A stretch of 64,000 nt of DNA from Dermabacter vaginalis (GTDB lineage Bacteria; Actinomycetota; Actinomycetes; Actinomycetales; Dermabacteraceae). The notes beneath the pieces are model-generated. The model searched no databases and was not told the DNA's origin. It worked only from the letters and a program-made list of their open reading frames with translations. The DNA is taken from NCBI RefSeq assembly GCF_001678905.1, contig NZ_CP012117.1:2046001-2110000 (forward strand), read 5' to 3'. Below, piece after piece: positions 24,576 to 33,362 of this stretch. The translations under genes were made by a program, and so were the position numbers. The first letter of the stretch is position 1, and each line of letters starts with the position of its first letter.

Positions 24576-26153
24576 TTACCGCTGTTCACTCTCCGAATCT
24601 TCGGATGGATGCTCCCCCGCATCGAAAAGATCGGCTTCGTCGAGCGCGGGAAACTGCCCGGTTTCACCGCGGTCGCGCACGATCGGGATCGCACCGGTGC
24701 GCACGTCTTCGAAGCTCTCGCCCTGCAGGATCGTGGGATCAGCAACAACGCCTTTCTCCGCGAGAAGAGGCGCGGAGAGAACCTCGATCTCCTCGGTGCG
24801 CGGGCCCTGACGGTAGGTGCGCTCTTCGAGCTTGCGGCTGATCACAATATAGGAGGGGATGAGAAGCGCGATGGATCCGACCCAGGCGAGTGGGGCACCC
24901 CATGCAACACCGATGAAGCCGAACGCCGCACCGAGAACGACAGCGGTGAACACGCGCATCACAAGCTCGGCGATACCCGAATAGAAGGGGGGTTTCATGT
25001 GCCCGAGTCCCTGAAGAGAACCGCGCACAACGAACAGGATGCCGAGAGTCCAGTAGGCCACCGAGTAGATTTTCAGGGCGTCGTGCGCCATACCTAGCAC
25101 CACGGGTTGCTCGCTGCCGATAAAGAGTTCCACGAACACGCCGCCGAGCACAAACAGGGCGAGGCCGATCGCGATCGACACGAGGATACTGACGATCAGT
25201 GCTTGCCGCACGCCGTGCTTGACGCGTTCTATCTGGCGCGCGCCGTAGTTCTGCGCGACGAATGTCGAGGTCGCAAGACCGAGTGACGCGAGGAAGGTGA
25301 CGGCGATGCCGTCGACCCTACCGGCAGCCGTAAACGCGGCAACAGCATCGGGGCCGAGGTCATTCAGGCGCACCTGAACGGCGATCGTGCCGATCGCGAT
25401 CACCGAGGTCTGGAAGCCGAGCGGGAGGCCCAAGTTGAGGTGCTCGCGCAGTTCGGGCATCGTGACTTTCCAGTCGTCGAGGCTCATGTGCAGCACGGGA
25501 ATGCGCGCGCGCACCCACAGCACGCACAGGAGCACCGACGTGAGCTGCGAGACCGCCGTGGCGAAGGCTGCACCGGCGATACCCCACTCGAGCACGGCAA
25601 CGAACACGATGACGAGAACAACGTTGAGGAGGCACGCGATCGCGAGAAACACGAGAGGCGTGCGTGAATCGCCCACGGCGCGGATGATGGCCGCGAGGAA
25701 GTTGAAGAACACGAGCGTGAACATGAACAGGAAGCTCCAGAACCCGAACGTCACGGCATCGTCCATAAGCTCGGGCGGAGTCTGCATGATCTGGAGCAGC
25801 GGGCGAATGAAGATCGTGCCCACGAGAGTCATCACGAGGCTCGAAAGCGCGGAGAGGATGGCGCCGGCCGCAACCGAGCGTCGCAGTCCTTTCACGTCAT
25901 CCGCACCAAACGCCTGCGCGACGGGAATCGCGAAGCCACTCGTCATGCCCCATGCAAAGCCCGTGATGAGAAACAGGAGGCTCATGCTCGCGCCCACCGA
26001 GGCGAGTGCGAGTACGCCGAGGTGGCGCCCCACAACCATGGCATCGACGAACTGGTAGAGCTGCTGCACGACGTTGCCGATCAAAAGCGGCACGGAAAAG
26101 AGCACGTTTGCCTTCCACGGCGTTCCCCTCAAGAGGCCCTGCGACTGTGACAC
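24576..26153 (-). CDS. MATE family efflux transporter
   Basis: Multidrug/toxin extrusion protein with about twelve membrane segments in two MatE halves (525 aa; family about 450). Start ATG gives MSQSQGLLRGTPWKANVLFS, then PLLIGNVVQQLYQFVDAMVVGRHLG, the usual first-helix pattern. The second repeat begins near GLPLGFQTSVIAIGTIAVQV. A hydrophilic acidic tail of about 65 residues (from KLEERTYRQGPRTEEIEV to the end) is extra and has unknown purpose. It precedes the marR gene by about 100 nt. The driving ion and drugs cannot be read from sequence. Confidence 0.88.
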   Translation of the reverse strand: MSQSQGLLRGTPWKANVLFSVPLLIGNVVQQLYQFVDAMVVGRHLGVLALASVGASMSLLFLITGFAWGMTSGFAIPVAQAFGADDVKGLRRSVAAGAILSALSSLVMTLVGTIFIRPLLQIMQTPPELMDDAVTFGFWSFLFMFTLVFFNFLAAIIRAVGDSRTPLVFLAIACLLNVVLVIVFVAVLEWGIAGAAFATAVSQLTSVLLCVLWVRARIPVLHMSLDDWKVTMPELREHLNLGLPLGFQTSVIAIGTIAVQVRLNDLGPDAVAAFTAAGRVDGIAVTFLASLGLATSTFVAQNYGARQIERVKHGVRQALIVSILVSIAIGLALFVLGGVFVELFIGSEQPVVLGMAHDALKIYSVAYWTLGILFVVRGSLQGLGHMKPPFYSGIAELVMRVFTAVVLGAAFGFIGVAWGAPLAWVGSIALLIPSYIVISRKLEERTYRQGPRTEEIEVLSAPLLAEKGVVADPTILQGESFEDVRTGAIPIVRDRGETGQFPALDEADLFDAGEHPSEDSESEQR

Positions 26154-26198
26154 GCGTGCTCCGCCTTCCTCGCCCTCCGGATCGTTGAAAACGGATCT

Positions 26199-26204
26199 AG
26201 TCTA
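26199..26204 (-). promoter_or_regulatory. Probable -10 element of the MATE gene
   Basis: TAGACT (in TAGACTAG) 46 nt upstream of the start. The same 8-mer occurs at a similar distance before the csp and acyl-CoA synthetase genes, and fits the actinobacterial TAnnnT pattern. No convincing -35 was found. Confidence 0.4.
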
Positions 26205-26337
26205 GTCGCGCGGGCTCCCGATGCGAGGACAAAGGGCGCTTCCCTCACATTGTGAAACCGCGTCCGCGCCTGATCCTCGGAGGTTCACGGCGTGCGGACT
26301 TTCGACCTCCCTACCGGGTGCATGGGTGGCTAGTGTA

Positions 26338-26398
26338 AAAGGCGCGCGCCCAGGGTGCGCCTTTGAGTCCGACGGTGGCCTGGCAACCGTCGGGCCAC
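26338..26398 (+). promoter_or_regulatory. Structured 5' leader of the yagU-like gene
   Basis: Two hairpins lie just before the gene: AAAGGCGC / GCGCCTTT (26338-26345 with 26357-26364), and CCGACGGT / ACCGTCGG (26369-26376 with 26386-26393). GTGGCC at 26375-26380 can also pair with GGCCAC at 26393-26398, giving a competing or pseudoknotted fold that ends a few bases from the GAAAGG ribosome binding site. A possible -10 (TAGTGT) lies just upstream near 26330. I could not match a known riboswitch class. Confidence 0.4.
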
Positions 26399-26413
26399 AT
26401 TCGAAAGGCAATC

Positions 26414-26974
26414 ATGGCACTTCCTTCGACCACCGATCCTTCTCGCCGCCGCTACGCGACCGCCCTCCTCGTCGGCCTCATCGGCGGCTTGTTCTCCGCA
26501 ATCGTGAAGTTTGGCTGGGAGGTGCCGTTCCCACCACGCACACCCGAGCGCAACGCCACCAACCCGCCGCAGCAGCTCCTACAACAACTGGGATTCGGCG
26601 AGGACTTCACCCACACGCTCGTTCATTTCAATGGCAACGGCCTGCCAATCATGAGCTTCATCGTCCACTTCAGCTTTGCGATCTTTTTCGCGGTTCTCTA
26701 CTGCGTTGTTGCTGAGCGTTTCCCCAAGATCACTTTGTGGCAGGGTGCAGCATTCGGCATCGTCATCCACGTCGTTTTCCACGTTCTGCTCATGCCTGCG
26801 CTCGGCACGGTGCCCGCGCCGTGGGATCAGCCGTGGCAGGAGCACGTGAGCGAGTTCTTCGGCCACATCATCTGGATGTGGAGTATTGAAATCGTGCGCC
26901 GCGACCTTCGCAATCGTTTCACTCACGAGCCGGATCCGTGGGTTGCGCTCGATGCCACGGACGGCGCTCGCTAA
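26414..26974 (+). CDS. YagU family (DUF1440) membrane protein
   Basis: 186-residue inner-membrane protein similar to E. coli YagU, a protein linked to acid resistance. ATG at 26414 has GAAAGG 7 nt upstream. Seen: ALLVGLIGGLFSAIVKFGWEVPFPPRTPER (first membrane segment and family motif), a central FIVHFSFAIFFAVLYCVVAER segment, WQGAAFGIVIHVVFHVLLMP, and the C-terminal EFFGHIIWMWSIEIVRRDL. The FGWE-PPR and HxxFH motifs support the family. It is preceded by a folded leader, so its translation may be regulated. Confidence 0.82.
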   Translation: MALPSTTDPSRRRYATALLVGLIGGLFSAIVKFGWEVPFPPRTPERNATNPPQQLLQQLGFGEDFTHTLVHFNGNGLPIMSFIVHFSFAIFFAVLYCVVAERFPKITLWQGAAFGIVIHVVFHVLLMPALGTVPAPWDQPWQEHVSEFFGHIIWMWSIEIVRRDLRNRFTHEPDPWVALDATDGAR

Positions 26975-27037
26975 TGCCGTAGCGCGCTGGCCCGGACGGC
27001 CCTCGCACTCTTTCGTTTCGGGGAGTACGTTGGTGGT

Positions 27038-27439
27038 ATGCGCACCATCATCAACGTCATTCTCAATATCATTTGGGTTCTTACCGCCGGGCTTTGGCTG
27101 TGGCTCGGGTACATCCTCGCGGGCATCATCGCGTGCATCTTCATCGTCACGATCCCGTTCGGTGTTGCGAGCTTCCGCATCGCGAACTACGTGATCTTCC
27201 CGTTCGGTCGCGAAGCCGTGCAGGTGCGGCCCCTTGGCGCGGTGGGAACCCTCGGCAACGTCGTGTGGTTCCTCATCGCGGGCCTGTGGCTTGCGGCAGG
27301 CCATGTCGCGACCGCGCTTGCACAGGCCGTGACGATCATCGGCCTTCCGCTCGCGTGGGCAAACCTCAAGCTCATCCCCATCACCTGCTTCCCCTTCGGC
27401 AAGGAGATCGTCACGACCGGCGACTCACGCGTGATCTGA
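27038..27439 (+). CDS. yccF: YccF family (DUF307) membrane protein
   Basis: Small inner-membrane protein (133 aa) made of two similar halves, each with a hydrophobic stretch followed by an FPFG motif: NYVIFPFGREAV and ITCFPFGKEIV. The start MRTIINVILNIIWVLTAGLWLWLG is typical of YccF. The function is not established. A strong terminator follows 29 nt after the stop. Confidence 0.88.
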   Translation: MRTIINVILNIIWVLTAGLWLWLGYILAGIIACIFIVTIPFGVASFRIANYVIFPFGREAVQVRPLGAVGTLGNVVWFLIAGLWLAAGHVATALAQAVTIIGLPLAWANLKLIPITCFPFGKEIVTTGDSRVI

Positions 27440-27467
27440 GCGCCCGCCTCTACACACTCAGCGACAC

Positions 27468-27504
27468 AAAAGCGCCCCTCCCGCTATCCGGGAAGGGGCG
27501 CTTT
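27468..27504. terminator. Bidirectional terminator between yccF and fba
   Basis: Long near-perfect hairpin AAAGCGCCCCTCCCG / CGGGAAGGGGCGCTTT with a 5-nt loop. A-rich on one side and T-rich on the other, it can stop both the plus-strand yccF and minus-strand fba transcripts. Confidence 0.85.
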
Positions 27505-27522
27505 CGCTACCTCAGACGAGGA

Positions 27523-28548
27523 TCACATCTTGTGGCCAGCCGAGCGGAGGTTCTCGCACGCCTCGACGACGCGCTTTGCCATGCCAGCCTCGGCCTTCTT
27601 GCCCCACGAACGCGGGTCGTACATCTTCTTGTTGCCGACCTCGCCATCGATCTTGAGAACGCCTTCGTAGTTCTCGAGCATGTGGCCCGCAACGGGACGC
27701 GAGAAGGCGTACTGGGTGTCGGTGTCGACGTTCATCTTGATGACGCCGTTGTCGACGGCTTCCTGGATCTCTTCGAGGGTCGAGCCCGAGCCACCGTGCA
27801 TCACGAGATCGAACGGCATGTCCTTGCCGTACTTCTCGCCAACAGCCTTCTGGATGTCGAGAAGAATCGACGGGGTGAGGCGAACGTTGCCCGGCTTGTA
27901 CACGCCGTGCACGTTACCGAAGGTGAGGGCGGTGATGTAGCGGCCGTTTTCGCCGAGGCCGAGGGCTTCGGCGGTCTTGAGGCCGTCTTCGGGGGTCGAG
28001 AAGAGCTTCGACTCGTCGACGTCCGCCGAGTAACCGTCTTCCTCGCCGCCGACGACGCCAACCTCGATCTCGAGGACCTTCTTGGCTTCCACGGTCTTCT
28101 CGAGGAGGCGCTTCGCGATCTCAAGGTTCTCGTCGACCGGAACGGCCGAGCCGTCCCACATGTGGGAGGTGAACAGCGGGTTCAGGCCCTTGTTGACGCG
28201 CTCGTTGAGGTCCCATTCGATGAGGGGCTCAACCCAGGTGGGAAGGTTTTCCTTCGCGCAGTGGTCGGTGTGAACGCCAACCGTGATGTTGTAGTCCTCG
28301 GCAACCTCGTGGATGAACTTCGCAAGAGCGATCGAGCCGCGAACGCGGTTCTTCACGGTCGAACCGGAGAGGTACTCGGCGCCGCCGACGGACACCTGAA
28401 TGATGCCGTCAGACTCAGCTTCGACGAAGCCCTGGAGTGCGGCAATCGCAGTCTGCGAGCTCGACACGTTGATCGCGGGGTAGGCGAACTTGCCTTCCTT
28501 CGCGCGGTCGATCATTTCGTTGAACTGTTCCGGGGTTGCAACAGGCAT
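27523..28548 (-). CDS. fba: Class II fructose-bisphosphate aldolase
   Basis: Zinc-dependent aldolase of glycolysis and gluconeogenesis (341 aa). The ATG at 28548 is preceded by GAAGGAG, giving MPVATPEQFNEMIDRAKEGK. Metal and substrate motifs: HTDHCAKENL (zinc His and catalytic Asp), the LEIEVGVVGGEEDGY segment, LTFGNVHGVYKPGNV with a zinc His, and VMHGGSGSTLEEI. The length is typical of the mycobacterial-type class IIA enzyme. It stands as a single gene with its own terminator. Confidence 0.96.
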   Translation of the reverse strand: MPVATPEQFNEMIDRAKEGKFAYPAINVSSSQTAIAALQGFVEAESDGIIQVSVGGAEYLSGSTVKNRVRGSIALAKFIHEVAEDYNITVGVHTDHCAKENLPTWVEPLIEWDLNERVNKGLNPLFTSHMWDGSAVPVDENLEIAKRLLEKTVEAKKVLEIEVGVVGGEEDGYSADVDESKLFSTPEDGLKTAEALGLGENGRYITALTFGNVHGVYKPGNVRLTPSILLDIQKAVGEKYGKDMPFDLVMHGGSGSTLEEIQEAVDNGVIKMNVDTDTQYAFSRPVAGHMLENYEGVLKIDGEVGNKKMYDPRSWGKKAEAGMAKRVVEACENLRSAGHKM

Positions 28549-28727
28549 GTGTGCTCCTTCGAGTGGGGATCGCGGGCACCCGTGTACCGCGCAGATCCAC
28601 GTTGCGTTTGCCCTTTCATTCTTCCACACGTCGCACGGGACGCCCCGAGGATGGGCCCGCTTCCGAGAGAATCATGAGATCCGGGCCACACGAATGCTCG
28701 GTGGGGTGCGAGCGGTCCGACGGTTGC

Positions 28728-30734
28728 TTACTGGTCGGCGTGAGGAATCCGCACGATGAGGCTGTAGGAACCGTCGGCATGCGCCCCCGCATTCACGGTG
28801 CCGCCGAGCGCGTTGGCCCTCTCGCGAACACCGCGCAGCCCCATTCCGGAGCCGGGCGCAGGCTCGAAGTCCTCGGGCGGTGCGGTATTGACGACGTCGA
28901 TGCCGGTGACATGTTCACTCGTCATGAGCGTGATGTGAATGTCGCTTCCGGGTGCGTGCCTGAGCGCGTTGGCGAGCCCTTCCTGGGCGGCGCGGTAGAG
29001 GGCGAGTCCGACGGTTGCGGGGACTGCGGGGATCCCCGCCTCTGGCACGGTGAGACTCACGTGGGCGCCGGCATCGCGCGAGCGTTGCACGAGCGCGGGG
29101 AGATCCTTGAGCTCGGGCTGCGGGGCCCTCGCGGCATCCTCTTCGCTACCGGTTCCGCGCAGCATCGTGAGGAGGGCACGCATTTCTTGAAGGGCGTTGC
29201 GAGAAGTCGCGGCGATCGAGGCAAATTCGGCGCGTGTCGCCTCGTCGAGTTGTGATTCTGCGAGGCGGTAGGGAGCGGTCTGCGCTTGGACGCTGATGAC
29301 CGACATCGAGTGGGCGACCACGTCGTGCATTTCGCGCGCGATGCGGGCTCTCTCGCTGAGCTCGGCGCTTTCGGCGAAGGCGCGCTCTTGGCGCTCTTCG
29401 GCATCGCGGCGTGCCGCCCGCTCACGCGAGACGTCGCGAGCCGAATCGGCGAGCCAGCGAAGCCCGTATCCGAGGGCTCCGCTCACGATCCACATCACGA
29501 GCGTGAGGCCAAGGAAGAAGAGGGACCATTGCACAAAGCCCGCGGGATCTGGGGTGGCCACAAATCCCCACACGACCCCCCACGCGAGCCTCACGAATGT
29601 TCCTATGACGACGATGACGCTAAACGCCGCGAATGTTGCGGCGCTGCGCCGAATGTTGCGGTGGAGGCTCAGCGTGAAAAGTGCGAGAGCGCCTACCAAG
29701 AGGGGAACGTCGGAGCCTGGGACGAGGGCTTGCGTGTAGGACTTCCAGAGTGTGATCACGATCGTGGTCGCGTACGACGCGAAGAAGGGCACGCACACAA
29801 ACACCGCACCGAGTTTGGGTCTGCGTACGAGCAGAACGAACGCAAGGCCCCAGGCAAGCGCCAGTAGGCCGAAGAAGAGCCCGGTGACGGGAATCGTGAA
29901 GAAACCGAGCGCGAGATAGCGCGGCGGGACTTGATTCCACAGAAAGTTGTCACCCGAGATGGTGATGCGAATCGGCGCGATGACCGCGATCACCGCGGTC
30001 GCCCATCCCTTGAAGCTGATCGTCGCGAAGGAGTCCCCTTCGAGAATCTCGCGCGCGAGGGTGTTCTCGATACGCGCCGCGAGGTGCAGTGTCAGGGGAA
30101 GCAGCGCGAGGACAGCGAGCCCCACGAGGGCGTAGATTGCCGAATCGATAATGCTCAGCGTGCTCGCGTAAGGCTCAAGATCGATTCCGGCGTCGAGCTC
30201 ACGAACAATGGTGCCGGTGATCCCCGACTCGTACGCCTGGTCGATGAGCGTCACGAACGGGAAGAGAATGCCGCACAAGAGAGCAAAAATCACCTGGCCA
30301 CCAAGAACAATGGCGCTGCTCACGCGCACGGTGTTCAGAATGAGAGCTTCGCTGAGATAGTCGAGCCACAAACGTAGGTTCCCGAAGAGCCGAAAGTAGT
30401 CGGCGAACGAGTGGAACTCGGGAACTTTCGTGCGGAGGTGCAGCAGCTTCTCACCCCGCCACACATTAGAGCGAAGTCGCGTGAGATCCGCAGCGAACCC
30501 TCCCGCGAGGAGGATTCCCGGGAGAAACAGCAAACCAATGAGGAAAAAGGCCAAGGCAAAAACGCTCAAAAAACCAAGCGTGAACAGCGCACCACCCAGG
30601 AGAAGTCCAAGAACGAGGCTCGGAAACACGTAGAGAAAGTCACGGCCCAGTTGCTTCGCATGCGCTCTGAGCGGCGCTTTCGACCACGGCGCGACCACCT
30701 CTGTGCCGCGCTCCTCCGCCACTGTTCTTGTCAT
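28728..30734 (-). CDS. NarL-type sensor histidine kinase with large membrane sensor domain
   Basis: 668-residue kinase. The N-terminal 430 residues carry about ten membrane segments; the first part (DFLYVFPSLVLGLLLGGALF, LTRLRSNVWRGEK) looks like the 'putative sensor' domain of actinobacterial HisKA_3 kinases. A helical linker rich in Arg/Glu leads to the H-box RIAREMHDVVAHSMSVIS with phospho-His near residue 470. The HATPase domain is short and ends GSGMGLRGVRERANALGG. It is encoded divergently from its likely partner regulator (118 nt between starts) rather than in one operon. The signal is unknown; membrane stress is a guess. Confidence 0.85.
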   Translation of the reverse strand: MTRTVAEERGTEVVAPWSKAPLRAHAKQLGRDFLYVFPSLVLGLLLGGALFTLGFLSVFALAFFLIGLLFLPGILLAGGFAADLTRLRSNVWRGEKLLHLRTKVPEFHSFADYFRLFGNLRLWLDYLSEALILNTVRVSSAIVLGGQVIFALLCGILFPFVTLIDQAYESGITGTIVRELDAGIDLEPYASTLSIIDSAIYALVGLAVLALLPLTLHLAARIENTLAREILEGDSFATISFKGWATAVIAVIAPIRITISGDNFLWNQVPPRYLALGFFTIPVTGLFFGLLALAWGLAFVLLVRRPKLGAVFVCVPFFASYATTIVITLWKSYTQALVPGSDVPLLVGALALFTLSLHRNIRRSAATFAAFSVIVVIGTFVRLAWGVVWGFVATPDPAGFVQWSLFFLGLTLVMWIVSGALGYGLRWLADSARDVSRERAARRDAEERQERAFAESAELSERARIAREMHDVVAHSMSVISVQAQTAPYRLAESQLDEATRAEFASIAATSRNALQEMRALLTMLRGTGSEEDAARAPQPELKDLPALVQRSRDAGAHVSLTVPEAGIPAVPATVGLALYRAAQEGLANALRHAPGSDIHITLMTSEHVTGIDVVNTAPPEDFEPAPGSGMGLRGVRERANALGGTVNAGAHADGSYSLIVRIPHADQ

Positions 30735-30852
30735 GGGTTAACCGTAAAGGTCGAGCGAGGGTCTCCACATCACTCTCGTGTCTCACGCGCACAATACTTC
30801 CGGATGAGCCGATATCCGCGTGGGGCAGCTTCCCCTCCCCTACGCTTAAGGC

Positions 30853-31545
30853 ATGAGCGAGAACTCCCCCATCCGCGTCATGATCGCGGACGACCAGCCC
30901 ATGGTGCGCGCCGGCTTCGAGGCACTCCTCGCGGCCCAAGCAGACATCGACGTCGTCGGGACCGCCGCCGATGGACGCGAGGCCATCGACGTTGCACTCA
31001 AGAACCGGCCCGACATCATCCTTATGGATATCCGCATGCCGAACCTCGACGGGCTCGCCGCAATGGAGGAGATTTTCCGCGCGGGCCTCGACCCTGCGCC
31101 ACGCACCATCATCCTCACGACCTTCGACGCCGACGACTACGTGTTTACTGCCCTCAAGGGCGGCGCGAGCGGCTTCCTCCTGAAAGATGCCGAGGTGGAC
31201 GAGCTCGTCGACGCCGTGCGAAAAGTCCATCGCGGTGGCGCGCTTCTCGCCCCGTCCATTACGCGAAAAGTGATTGAGGATTTCGGAGCGTTTGCGCGCA
31301 GCCAGCGTCGGACCGACCCCGCCCTCACCGAGGCCATCGCCTCCCTCACGGACCGCGAGCGCGAAGTTGCCCGCCTCGTTGCCAAGGGCCTCTCGAACGC
31401 CGAAGTGGGCTCCACGATGTTTCTCGCGGAGCCCACCGTGAAAACCCACGTGTCCCACATTCTGCAAAAACTCGGCCTTCGTGACCGCACGCAGATCGTC
31501 GTGGCCGCCTATGAATCGGGACTCGTAGAAATCGGGGAAGACTGA
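30853..31545 (+). CDS. NarL/LuxR-type response regulator
   Basis: 230-aa regulator: receiver domain (1-125) with acidic pair D13-D14, phospho-Asp D59 in LMDIRMPNLDG, conserved Thr in ILTTFDADDYV and Lys in FLLKDAEVDE. A C-terminal LuxR-type HTH follows (SLTDREREVARLVAKGLSNAEVG ... TVKTHVSHILQKLGLRDRTQ). It faces away from the kinase gene at 28728-30734, its probable partner. Only a weak AAGG lies before the ATG. Targets are unknown; the shared intergenic region is one candidate. Confidence 0.9.
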   Translation: MSENSPIRVMIADDQPMVRAGFEALLAAQADIDVVGTAADGREAIDVALKNRPDIILMDIRMPNLDGLAAMEEIFRAGLDPAPRTIILTTFDADDYVFTALKGGASGFLLKDAEVDELVDAVRKVHRGGALLAPSITRKVIEDFGAFARSQRRTDPALTEAIASLTDREREVARLVAKGLSNAEVGSTMFLAEPTVKTHVSHILQKLGLRDRTQIVVAAYESGLVEIGED

Positions 31546-31552
31546 GCGGGGC

Positions 31553-32623
31553 TCAGACCTCTTCGACCTCGGCTTCGTCAAACGTCGAAGTGTCGATCAC
31601 GAAGCGGAAGTGCACGTCGCCCCTGACGACGCGATCGTAGGCCTCATCAACGTCGTTCACGCCGATGACCTCGATCTTCGCGCCGATGTTGTGCTCTCCA
31701 CAGAAGTCGAGCATGTCCTGCGTCTCGGGGAGCCCGCCAATGTTCGAGCCTGCGAGAACTTTGCGACCGCCCGTGAGGGCACGGGTCGGGATCGGCATGC
31801 CCTCGGGAGGAAGTCCCACGAGCACCATTTTCCCGCCCGGCTTAAGCAAATCCATAAAACCCGGGAGGTCGAACTCTGCGCTGATCGTGTTGAGAATGAA
31901 ATCGAACTTACCCTTGTGGGTCTCGAAGAAGTTCTCGTCCTCACCGGTCGCGAGGAGTTCCTTCGCGCCAAGCTCAAGCGCGTCCGCTTCCTTCTTACGC
32001 GAGCGCGAAATGACGCTCACCTCGGCGCCTTTCGCTGCGGCGATCTGGACGCCCATGTGGCCGAGACCGCCGAGACCTGCGACTGCGACCTTCTGGCCTT
32101 CGCCGACCTCCCACGTCGCCAGCGGCGAGTAGGTCGTGATGCCTGCACACAGGAGGGGCGCGGCCACGTCAAAGTCGAGTGAATCGGGGATGCGGCACAC
32201 GAAACGCTCGCGCACCGTGACCTTTTGCGAGTAGCCGCCCTGAGTGACGGTACCGTCCTCGTCAATCGAGTTGTATGTGCCGATCGCTCCATTGAGGCAG
32301 TTGTTTTCAAAGCCCTTCTCGCACTGCTCGCATTCGCCACACGAGCCGACGAGGCAGCCGACGCCCACGCGATCGCCAACCTTGTACTTCTTGACGTCGG
32401 GGCCGACGGCTTCCACAACGCCAGCAATCTCGTGGCCAACGGCGAGGGGGAATTTCGCGGGGCCCCACTCGTTTCGGATCGTGTGAATGTCGCTATGGCA
32501 CACGCCCGCGGCCTTGATGTCGATGAGAACATCGGTGCCCTGCGGCTCGCGGCGTTCGATATTGACCACCTTGAAGGGCTCTTCCGGGCCGGTCTTTTGG
32601 AGGGCTTTCACGGTAATGCTCAT
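31553..32623 (-). CDS. Zinc-dependent alcohol/aldehyde dehydrogenase (YahK/cinnamyl-alcohol type)
   Basis: Medium-chain dehydrogenase of 356 aa. Catalytic zinc ligands: Cys in AAGVCHSDIH and His-Glu in AVGHEIAGVV; structural zinc cysteines in GSCGECEQCEKGFENNC. The Rossmann motif is GLGGLGHMGVQIA, and SRSRKKEADAL after beta-2 suggests NADPH. The subfamily is that of broad-range aldehyde reductases (YahK, CAD). It converges with the response regulator (7-nt gap) and has a 106-nt upstream gap. The physiological substrate is unknown. Confidence 0.88.
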   Translation of the reverse strand: MSITVKALQKTGPEEPFKVVNIERREPQGTDVLIDIKAAGVCHSDIHTIRNEWGPAKFPLAVGHEIAGVVEAVGPDVKKYKVGDRVGVGCLVGSCGECEQCEKGFENNCLNGAIGTYNSIDEDGTVTQGGYSQKVTVRERFVCRIPDSLDFDVAAPLLCAGITTYSPLATWEVGEGQKVAVAGLGGLGHMGVQIAAAKGAEVSVISRSRKKEADALELGAKELLATGEDENFFETHKGKFDFILNTISAEFDLPGFMDLLKPGGKMVLVGLPPEGMPIPTRALTGGRKVLAGSNIGGLPETQDMLDFCGEHNIGAKIEVIGVNDVDEAYDRVVRGDVHFRFVIDTSTFDEAEVEEV

Positions 32624-32729
32624 GGTGTGCTCCTAACCATGGATCGGGTGTTCGGCGGTTCGCGCCGTTGCCCTTTCACCCTACTTCCCAGGTCAGAATC
32701 CTTTCTGACCACGAAGACACGCGGTGAAG

Positions 32730-33362
32730 CTAGCGCGTGAGGTCGCGCGGGACGTCGACGTGCTGCGTCACCCACGTGTGCATCACGATCGCCGCGGCGT
32801 GCCCCACGTTGATCGATCGAGTGCTACCGAACTGGGAGATCCCGACCGTGAGCTCGGCGGCCTCAAGCAGCGGCGACGACACTCCCCCGCCCTCTTCGCC
32901 GAACACGAGCACGGCGTTTTCTGGAAGGCGGGTGTGTTCGAGGGGCACGGCGCCCGGAACGATATCGACCGCAACGACCGCCCGGCCGTTGGCGTGGGCC
33001 CACGAGAGGAACTCCTCGGGGCTCGCGTGATGAAATTCGTGCTGGTAGCGATCCGTGACCATCGCTCCGCGCCGATTCCATCGTTTCTTGCCCACGATAT
33101 GAAAAGCCGCGACTCCGAACGCGTTCGCCGTGCGCACGATCGACCCGATGTTGAAATCGTGGTCGATGTTCTCGATCGCCACGTGCAAATCGTTGCGGTG
33201 ATGAGCGTCAAGATCCGCGACGATCGCCTCGCGGCGCCAGTACCGGTAGCGGTCGGGAACGTTCCGACGGTCGCCGGCCTCAAGCAGCGCCGGATCAAAA
33301 TGAGGCTCCTTCGGCCACGGGCCTTCCCACGGGCCGACGCCAACCTCGCGCTTTTCGGTCAT
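32730..33362 (-). CDS. SpoU/TrmH-family RNA 2'-O-methyltransferase
   Basis: SPOUT-fold methyltransferase of 210 aa with the three family motifs: ENIDHDFNIGSIVRTANAFG (motif 1), VLVFGEEGGGVS (motif 2) and SINVGHAAAI (motif 3), forming the trefoil-knot SAM site. An N-terminal stretch rich in Pro/Trp (VGPWEGPWPKEPHFDP) precedes it. Whether tRNA or rRNA is methylated cannot be told. Its start overlaps the stop of the DedA gene's neighbour frame by 4 nt (ATGA between 33359 and 33362), so it follows the dedA gene in one operon. Confidence 0.85.
   Translation of the reverse strand: MTEKREVGVGPWEGPWPKEPHFDPALLEAGDRRNVPDRYRYWRREAIVADLDAHHRNDLHVAIENIDHDFNIGSIVRTANAFGVAAFHIVGKKRWNRRGAMVTDRYQHEFHHASPEEFLSWAHANGRAVVAVDIVPGAVPLEHTRLPENAVLVFGEEGGGVSSPLLEAAELTVGISQFGSTRSINVGHAAAIVMHTWVTQHVDVPRDLTR

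Noticed and set aside
26365-26400. SAM-type riboswitch suggested by GGCAACC in the yagU leader
   Set aside because: The surrounding SAM-I/SAM-IV junctions are missing, and the same 12-mer recurs inside unrelated coding regions.
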